Of a DNA stretch of 11,083 bases, positions 6,556 to 11,083 are shown in pieces. This stretch comes from Candidatus Methylarchaceae archaeon HK01M (lineage in GTDB: Archaea > Thermoproteota > Nitrososphaeria > Nitrososphaerales > JACAEJ01): positions 1 to 11,083 of the forward strand of contig JAKLZD010000125.1 in the NCBI GenBank assembly GCA_024256245.1, given 5' to 3'. A program made the translations under genes and the position numbers. Below the pieces are notes generated by a model. That model made no database searches and was not told where the DNA came from. It saw nothing but the letters and a program-made list of their open reading frames with translations. Position 1 is the first letter of the stretch. Each line of letters opens with the position of its first letter.

Positions 6556-7421
6556 AGATCGACTTCGAGTAGCACTTTTGCGAGACGTTTTGCCTCCCCC
6601 TCACTCAAAATCTCGTTTAAAGACCTCTTAAGAGGATCCTTTACGATGCCTTGCTTGTCGCAATAGTCTGCCAAATAATGTCGTGTCTCAGCAATATCTA
6701 CAAAACGATGCTTAAGAGATACATTGGACAAAGTTAATAGACATGCTACCTCTTTGCAATCGTTCGCGACTTGGTACAATAGATTGAGAATTATACCGAA
6801 CTGTAATTGATCTGTTACCTTTGGCAAGGCTTCTAAAACCATTAATAGATATTCAATACTTGAAAGTATGAATGAAGCTTGGGGGTTATAATAAACTTGA
6901 CAACACATCTCAATGCCCAGTCTCAAATTATCAATTTCAAGCCTTAATTTTTCAATCTGTTTTGTAGGATCTTTCACATCGGTTAAAAATCTAGAATAGG
7001 CGTAATCAGCAAGCTCTGTCCATTGCATAGGAGCGTAATAGGATAGTGATGCTTTTATCTTCCCAACCATTTTATGATTTAATCCCTGCAATAATTCCGA
7101 AAGCAAGATCCTTCCTTCATCAGTTATAGAATAGGCATAATGATACCGTCCAGGAGGATGTTGTACAGTAGGCTGGATATCCCAATGTATAAAATCACTA
7201 TAACACTGTGTGTCTACAGCTAAGTCATGTGAGTATGGACCGTATTGATGTTTCTTAAAATCATAAAGATCTAGTTTGGATTCATATTGAACTAGAAATG
7301 CAAGTTTTTGTAACCTGGTCTTTCCTACGAAAGTTTTTTCAAAATTAATTATTGATAGAGGTAAAAAGATTCGTTGCGGGACTCTTTTTTTATGTGGTAG
7401 TGTGCCTTGCTGATCTACCAT
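6540..7421 (-). CDS. YwgA-like (SocA/Panacea-type fold) protein, probable regulator or antitoxin partner of the PIN nuclease
   Basis: 293 residues. The N-terminal half matches the YwgA-type pattern: GKTRLQKLAFLVQY (33-46), YGPYSHDL (60-67) and YSITDEGRILL (97-107), which I expect to form a winged-helix-like fold related to antitoxin-like SocA/Panacea domains. The second half (about 145-293) looks almost entirely helical, with a likely coiled segment at 153-172 (QIEKLRLEIDNLRLG), a double cysteine at 173-174 and a charged C-terminal helix. The start ATG at 7421 has GGGGAG 11 bases upstream and a TATA-like element near 7472-7482. The TAG stop overlaps the PIN frame. If the -1 shift occurs, residues 1-291 continue into the nuclease, giving a 491-residue fusion. 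An antitoxin role is inferred from fold and neighbour only. Confidence 0.72.
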   Translation of the reverse strand: MVDQQGTLPHKKRVPQRIFLPLSIINFEKTFVGKTRLQKLAFLVQYESKLDLYDFKKHQYGPYSHDLAVDTQCYSDFIHWDIQPTVQHPPGRYHYAYSITDEGRILLSELLQGLNHKMVGKIKASLSYYAPMQWTELADYAYSRFLTDVKDPTKQIEKLRLEIDNLRLGIEMCCQVYYNPQASFILSSIEYLLMVLEALPKVTDQLQFGIILNLLYQVANDCKEVACLLTLSNVSLKHRFVDIAETRHYLADYCDKQGIVKDPLKRSLNEILSEGEAKRLAKVLLEVDLKKIS

Positions 7422-7432
7422 TTGATCTTAAT

Positions 7433-7438
7433 CTCCCC
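7433..7438 (-). promoter_or_regulatory. Shine-Dalgarno site of the YwgA-like gene
   Basis: Minus strand GGGGAG stands 11 bases before the ATG at 7421, slightly long spacing. It supports this start, and a leadered transcript unlike the leaderless neighbours. Confidence 0.4.
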
Positions 7439-7471
7439 TAATCTCGAGAAAATACAAAAAGCACTTCTAAC

Positions 7472-7482
7472 TAATATTTTTG
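7472..7482 (-). promoter_or_regulatory. Putative TATA box for the YwgA-PIN unit
   Basis: Minus strand AAAAATATTAG, about 50 bases before the start codon, would place transcription near 7450, just ahead of the ribosome site. Confidence 0.3.
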
Positions 7483-7551
7483 TCCTTGAAGGTAAACAAC
7501 AATAAGATTGATAAGATATTGTCAAGAAATACCCCCAGATGTTAAAGTTAA

Positions 7552-7752
7552 TCTCATGTATTAATTTTACTACGTAGTCGAGAACCAAACATCGAGTATA
7601 GAGCGAATAAAAGCATGGATACCGCAGCTACTTGCTTGCGAAACCTCGCTGACCATGGATTGTTAGGAATGGTACCAATTAAAAATGGACGGTTTTTTAA
7701 TTTAAATTCAAATTTGCCTTTATACCTTTTCAAACTTAACCCTATTCCTTAA
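7552..7752 (+). pseudogene. Possible winged-helix regulator remnant
   Basis: A plus-strand frame is open from 7552 (after TAA) to TAA at 7750-7752, with the first ATG at 7615 (45 residues). The translation includes ILLRSREPNIEYRAN and DTAATCLRNLADHGLLG followed by IKNGRFFNLN. This looks like a helix-turn-helix with a wing, of the kind seen in small archaeal regulators. Helix 1 lies before the only ATG, and no start codon precedes it, so an intact protein is unlikely. Its end overlaps the 3' end of the FAH gene on the opposite strand. It is either a decayed regulator next to the YwgA-PIN unit or a chance frame. Confidence 0.3.
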
Positions 7753-8613
7753 ACCTCCTATTCCCTCAATGTTTACTTCTACGATGTCCCCTTCCTCAAG
7801 GAAAGAGGGAGGATTCATGTACGCCCCAACTCCTGAAGGAGTTCCAGTTGAAATTATGTCTCCTGGTTCTAAAGTTATCCCTTTGCTCAACCAGGATACC
7901 AGATAGTCGACCTTAAAGATCATATCTCTAGTCGAACCATCTTGCCTTAACTCTCCGTTCACTCTAGTAGTAAGCCTAAGGTTATCCACGTTCAATTCAT
8001 CTTTGGTTATGATCCAAGGTCCTGTCGGTGCAAAAGTGTCCAGCCCCTTCCCCATGAACCATTGCTTCTCCCTGCGCTGGAGGTCCCTAGCCGTAACATC
8101 GTTGAGAACCATGTACCCTAAGATGAAGTCTGAAGCCTTATCTTCACTGACCCTTTTGCATTTCTTCCCAATGACAACAGCAAGTTCAACCTCGTAGTCA
8201 AGTTTTTTAGCTATGGACGGCGAAACGATATCGTCGTAAGGACCGATGATCGTCGTCCTAGGCTTCATAAATACGATGGGCTTAGAAGGCGGATTTACCT
8301 CCCACTCTATGGCATGAGTCTTATAATTCAATCCAAGGCAGATGATCTTTGGGGGATGGGTGACGGGCGCTAGAATCTTTTTTACTCTTCCCAAGGAAAT
8401 ACTCTCCTGAAGATGATCCTCAAGGCCCTTAAGAAGAGCTGGATAATTATTGCACCTAGACCAGCTTTGGATAATATTCGAGATATCTTTAGGAAGATCG
8501 ATTCCAAAAATTTTAGATGTAAGCTCACTTCCGATGATTCTATTACCAACAAGGAATCCATATTTTCTTTCTGAACCTTCCATATAATGGATTAACTTCA
8601 ACTTAATTCCCAC
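7720..8613 (-). CDS. Fumarylacetoacetate hydrolase (FAH) family protein
   Basis: FAH-fold enzyme of 297 residues. The family covers fumarylpyruvate/acylpyruvate hydrolases, 2-oxo-hept-3-ene-1,7-dioate and 2-keto-4-pentenoate hydratases, and oxaloacetate decarboxylases. The fold-defining parts are an N-terminal cap (1-80) and the catalytic domain beginning ICLGLNYKTHAIE (91-103), with H100/E103 as the usual catalytic pair. Metal ligands E141 and E143 (DYEVELAVVIG) and D172 (LNDVTARD) are present, along with GKGLDTFAPTGPW (188-200) and STGTPSGVG (255-263). All key residues appear intact. The GTG start at 8613 fits a leaderless transcript. TTG at codon 5 gives MKLIHYMEGS, with GGGA eight bases upstream, and is an alternative. 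The exact substrate cannot be read from sequence, and no pathway partner is adjacent. Confidence 0.92.
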   Translation of the reverse strand: MGIKLKLIHYMEGSERKYGFLVGNRIIGSELTSKIFGIDLPKDISNIIQSWSRCNNYPALLKGLEDHLQESISLGRVKKILAPVTHPPKIICLGLNYKTHAIEWEVNPPSKPIVFMKPRTTIIGPYDDIVSPSIAKKLDYEVELAVVIGKKCKRVSEDKASDFILGYMVLNDVTARDLQRREKQWFMGKGLDTFAPTGPWIITKDELNVDNLRLTTRVNGELRQDGSTRDMIFKVDYLVSWLSKGITLEPGDIISTGTPSGVGAYMNPPSFLEEGDIVEVNIEGIGGLRNRVKFEKV

Positions 8614-8633
8614 AGCATAGGAATTGTTCAGGG

Positions 8634-8645
8634 ATTTATTTTATT
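8634..8645 (-). promoter_or_regulatory. Putative TATA box for the FAH gene
   Basis: Minus strand AATAAAATAAAT is centred about 27 bases before the GTG at 8613, predicting transcription starting at that codon. This favours GTG over the TTG four codons on. Confidence 0.35.
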
Positions 8646-8736
8646 CTCTCTATAATTATCTTGATAAATTCCAGTATAAGTTGGTTCATATAGAGACTAG
8701 GAAATCGACTTATTCTCTCTACCAAAGCTCTAAAAA

Positions 8737-8744
8737 AATTTATC
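8737..8744 (+). promoter_or_regulatory. Putative TATA box for the radical SAM gene
   Basis: AATTTATC is centred about 30 bases before the TTG at 8771, predicting a transcript starting within a few bases of the codon. AGAGG touches the TTG directly, too close to act as a normal ribosome site. Confidence 0.35.
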
Positions 8745-8770
8745 TTATACACTCGAACCTCTAATAGAGG

Positions 8771-10015
8771 TTGGTCTCCATCCCCTTCCGCCTATCAAGG
8801 AAGATCAAGGAACGTTGCTTAGATTGTAGCTTCTGTAAAAATCACCTCTCTTGCCCAGGGATTGAGAGATGCATCGGATGTGGTATATGTATCGATGCTT
8901 GTCCACATGAGGCCCGAGTCCTTGATGAAATTTTGGTCGAGAGGAGACTCGTTAAGATCAAAGTTGATGGAGAAAGCTTCGAAGTTCCTGAAAGGATAAC
9001 AGTTCTTAGAGCTTTGGAGCTTTTGGGCTTTAGGGTCTCTCGTTTTCCAAGAGAAGGAGATCTATCCGCCCCTTGCAGAACAGGGGGTTGCTGGGCTTGT
9101 GCCATCATCTTAGATGGTAAGTTAAAGAGAAGTTGTATAACCCCTATTCATGATGGAATGAGCATAGAGACCAAAAGGGCCGATGTCGAGCGGCTTGAAC
9201 CCTTAAGAATAGTCTCAAGTTTTCAAGGTCATCCCTCCGGCGGTGTTGGTACGCCTTATTGGATAAAGCCTAAGGGATTGGTTAGTAGATATATAGAAGT
9301 TGCGTGTTTCGCCCACGGTTGTATTCTTCGTTGTCCTACATGCCAGAATTGGGATATTACGTACTCGTCTCGAAGAGCGCCTTTAACTCCAAATCAAGCA
9401 GCAGAAATCATGACCCATGAGAGACTGAGATGGGGTGTAAATAGGATGGCTATAAGTGGTGGAGAGTGCACTTTGAATAGAAGATGGCTTGTGGAATATA
9501 TCATGAAGTTAAGAGAATTGAATCGGAATGAGCATGCTCGGTTCCATGTAGACACGAATGCTGTTATAATGGCTCCAGATTACATAGATGAGTTGATCGA
9601 AGTAGGGATGACGGATATAGGTCCTGATGTAAAGGGTTTAAAATTGGAGACCTTCATGAGGATTTCAGGATTGAAGGATAAGGAACTTTCTGGACGGCTT
9701 CTACAAACAGAATGGAGAGCTGTAAAGTACTTAATAGACGAATATTATGAGAAGGTCTTCATAGGCATAGGAATTCCCTACAATCCTAAACTAATATCTC
9801 TTGATGAAATTTATCTCATAGGTGAGAAGATATCTTCTTGGGCGCCAGACATTCAAGTTTGTGCTCTTGATTACCGACCTGAGTTTCGAAGGAAGGATAT
9901 AAGAAGACCAAGTTATTCCGAAATGGCTCAAGTTAAGGACATTCTACAAGAGGCTGGACTCAGACATGTCGTCTGCCAGACTGTAAAGGGTCTAATAGGA
10001 CCTGGAAAGGTTTAG
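8771..10015 (+). CDS. Radical SAM protein with N-terminal 4Fe-4S and 2Fe-2S ferredoxin domains
   Basis: 414 residues in three Fe-S modules. Residues 16-44 hold eight cysteines: C16, C19, C22 and C28, then CIGCGICIDACPHEA with C34, C37, C40 and C44. The latter is a standard 4Fe-4S ferredoxin motif. Residues 62-135 look like a plant-type 2Fe-2S domain, with C102, C107 and C110 (CRTGGCWAC) and C122. From about 172 a radical SAM core begins with C184-x3-C188-x2-C191 (CILRCPTCQNW) and the SAM-contacting GGE at 230-232 (ISGGECTL), and continues to the C terminus. The layout resembles pyruvate-formate-lyase-activating-enzyme-like proteins in which ferredoxin modules may feed electrons to the SAM cluster. 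Substrate unknown; no obvious glycyl-radical enzyme is adjacent. TTG start; no better codon nearby. Confidence 0.9.
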   Translation: MVSIPFRLSRKIKERCLDCSFCKNHLSCPGIERCIGCGICIDACPHEARVLDEILVERRLVKIKVDGESFEVPERITVLRALELLGFRVSRFPREGDLSAPCRTGGCWACAIILDGKLKRSCITPIHDGMSIETKRADVERLEPLRIVSSFQGHPSGGVGTPYWIKPKGLVSRYIEVACFAHGCILRCPTCQNWDITYSSRRAPLTPNQAAEIMTHERLRWGVNRMAISGGECTLNRRWLVEYIMKLRELNRNEHARFHVDTNAVIMAPDYIDELIEVGMTDIGPDVKGLKLETFMRISGLKDKELSGRLLQTEWRAVKYLIDEYYEKVFIGIGIPYNPKLISLDEIYLIGEKISSWAPDIQVCALDYRPEFRRKDIRRPSYSEMAQVKDILQEAGLRHVVCQTVKGLIGPGKV

Positions 10016-10281
10016 GATCTGCATCGAAGGAGTACAATATCTTTCGTGCTCCATCTTTCCTTGGTAGAGAACATTGGGGCACTAAATAGAATGGACAACT
10101 GTTTAATCCGTCGGATGAGACTTATATGCGTGCTTTAGAAACTAAAAACTCCGAAGATACAAACTTATTCTTGGTTATTAAAGAGTACATTTCTTATAGA
10201 TAGAAAGATCGTATCTAGTAAAGCCCATCATATTTTGGAATTAGCTTGTGTAGGGTTTGATATCACCATCTTATCCTTTAA
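10016..10281. other. Intergenic gap between convergent genes
   Basis: 266 bases without a supported gene. A plus-strand frame (10108-10202) includes an ATG at 10125 and encodes a short peptide with the segment RALETKNSEDTNLFLVIKEY, but nothing supports it as a gene. No terminator, tRNA or repeat is evident. Confidence 0.4.
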
Positions 10282-10731
10282 TCATCCATTTGTTAGAGCA
10301 GATTGGGAACAAGCATGTCGGGCTTCCCTTATGGTCTTTTTCGCTTCCTGAATGAGATCACTTAAGTACCTCTTATCAACAAATTTACCTTCACTGACAC
10401 CTTCACAAGACCGATCTACATCAAACACATAGCCATGAGCCTCGAACATTGTGAATGGGTAGAATCTGCAGATCAGAGGCCTGTTCTCATATATAGTACA
10501 TCTGTTGCCTGAGAGGAAGATACAGCAACCATCCATCTTCAACATCTCATAATTGTATGGCTCGATATTCATCTCACTCTTTTGATAGAACTTTGTTTCG
10601 ACTCCTAGATCCTGAATACGCTTCACATCATTTTCCGTCAAGAATATCCTCCTCTTCCTGCCCAGTTGGTCTCTACAACAGTTTCCGCAAAGCTTACATC
10701 TTCAATTAACATGTGGATACTTGATTTGCAT
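10282..10731 (-). CDS. YkgJ/UPF0153-type cysteine cluster protein interrupted by in-frame TGA
   Basis: Small protein of the cysteine-rich YkgJ (CxCxxCC, Fe-S/zinc-binding) family, function unsettled. From ATG at 10731 the frame reads MQIKYPHVN, TGA (10704-10702), then RCKLCGNCCRDQLGRKRRIF and a further 119 residues. The family signature is split across the stop: CxxCGxCC follows it immediately, and GCCIFL, RCTIYENRPLICRFYPF and a later cysteine complete the cluster. An uninterrupted protein would be 149 residues, and a tryptophan or phenylalanine would be expected at the TGA position. TGA is used as a normal stop by TFB, the 106-residue gene and the epimerase here, so code change is unlikely. 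TTG at 10641, with AGGAGG six bases ahead, could start a shorter product lacking the first cysteine cluster. Nonsense mutation, sequence error or recoding remain possible. Confidence 0.8.
10702..10704 (-). other. In-frame TGA codon in the YkgJ-type gene
   Basis: Codon 10 of the frame starting at 10731. One base change from TGG (Trp) would restore the continuous family sequence ...VNWRCKLCGNCC. Confidence 0.65.
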
Positions 10732-11083
10732 CGTTAACCGCGTAATAAAACTAGCTATTAACTTTTTCTGCATTTTTTAGATATTCTGATAACTTAAATA
10801 GATTGATGAAGTCTTAATTCAGTTCATTGTATATCGTTATGATGTTTATGTATGCGGCGATCAGAATAACGCGGAAGATTCAGAAATTCAGAATTAAGAT
10901 TGAAGAGTCATATATTGATATTTTATAGTCAAAATTTTTAATGGTCAAGAATGAGTTCTAAAAGACTTTATAGACGATTTGAAAAAAATTTCTAATTCTC
11001 CAATTGGAAATGATAGAAGGATATTACAGAAACGGGACCATTGAAGTATTTATATGGACATAATACACTACATCGTCGAATTT
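10732..11083. other. Gene-poor 3' end of the window
   Basis: 352 AT-rich bases upstream of the YkgJ gene hold no supported gene. Tiny frames exist on the plus strand: 10839-10928 (29 residues, MMFMYAAIRITRKIQ...), 10951-10995 (14 residues, SSKRLYRRFEK) and 11010-11063 (17 residues, IEGYYRNGTIEVF). None is long enough to trust. An A7 run at 10982-10988 joins the second to further open sequence if shifted. TTTATATGG near 11049-11057 resembles a TATA box that could serve a gene beyond the window. Confidence 0.5.

Noticed and set aside
8842..9108. 88-residue minus-strand frame within the radical SAM gene
   Set aside because: Antisense shadow of the cysteine-motif region, which is plainly coding on the plus strand.
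10282..10641. YkgJ gene beginning at the TTG at 10641 as the whole protein
   Set aside because: The family's CxxCGxCC motif lies just upstream in the same frame. The AGGAGG ahead of the TTG may be only arginine codons. Kept as an alternative shorter product.
10702..10704. TGA read as tryptophan or selenocysteine in this organism
   Set aside because: TFB, the 106-residue gene and the epimerase all end with TGA at sensible positions, and no SECIS-like hairpin was evident by eye.
10802..10878. C/D box guide RNA suggested by TGATGA-like words
   Set aside because: Box C lacks the required purine, and no properly spaced D and D' boxes were found.
11010..11063. Start of an AF2212/DUF104-like antitoxin (IEGYYRNGTIEVF)
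   Set aside because: Only 17 codons before a stop; the resemblance rests on a few residues.
10951..11083. Recombinase-like start (SSKRLYRRFEK...) continued across an A7 run
   Set aside because: It needs one frameshift and soon meets another stop; too short and too speculative.

Overview
The window looks archaeal. It encodes a TFIIB-type general transcription factor. Most genes stand alone behind AT-rich TATA-like boxes. Several starts sit about 25-30 bases downstream of such a box, as in leaderless transcripts, and TTG/GTG starts are common. The genome is AT-rich and uses many AGA/AGG arginine codons. The protein set (TFB, CLC-CBS, a UDP-glucuronate decarboxylase-like SDR, a FAH-family enzyme, an Fe-S-rich radical SAM protein, a YkgJ-like cysteine cluster protein) would fit a mesophilic or moderately thermophilic Thermoproteota/Bathyarchaeia-like lineage. 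That placement is inference from general family resemblance.

Layout: (1) 1-579 (+), C-terminal part of a trehalose-6-phosphate phosphatase, probably the end of a bifunctional TPS-TPP. (2) 808-1821 (-), TFB. (3) 1822-2321, a 500-base gap holding a small frameshifted minus-strand ORF (1961-2135). (4) 2322-4097 (+), CLC chloride transporter/channel with a CBS pair. (5) 4211-4531 (+), an unrecognised 106-residue protein. (6) 4746-5762 (+), UDP-glucuronate decarboxylase-like SDR with its catalytic tyrosine replaced by histidine. (7) 7421-5947 (-), a YwgA-like protein followed, in the -1 frame, by a PIN nuclease domain. (8) 7552-7752 (+), a possible winged-helix remnant. (9) 7720-8613 (-), FAH-family hydrolase/hydratase. 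(10) 8771-10015 (+), a radical SAM protein with ferredoxin-like Fe-S domains at its N terminus. (11) 10731-10282 (-), a YkgJ-type cysteine cluster protein interrupted by an in-frame TGA. (12) 10732-11083, no clear gene.

The most striking feature is the YwgA-PIN pair. The PIN domain, with its acidic residues, has no ATG, GTG or TTG start ahead of it. It reads continuously from the YwgA-like gene if the ribosome or polymerase slips -1 on an A8 run. The run contains an in-phase A AAA AAA heptamer. The zero-frame stop lies within the next nine bases, and a bulged stem-loop with an ACGT tetraloop follows. That is textbook geometry for programmed -1 frameshifting and predicts a 491-residue fusion of a putative antitoxin/regulator with a nuclease. 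A lost base in the assembly is the main alternative.

Three genes here are interrupted (small ORF, PIN, YkgJ) and a fourth has lost a catalytic residue by one base change. Assembly or sequencing errors must therefore be weighed. There is no clear multi-gene metabolic operon. The genes look individually transcribed, except the YwgA-PIN unit.
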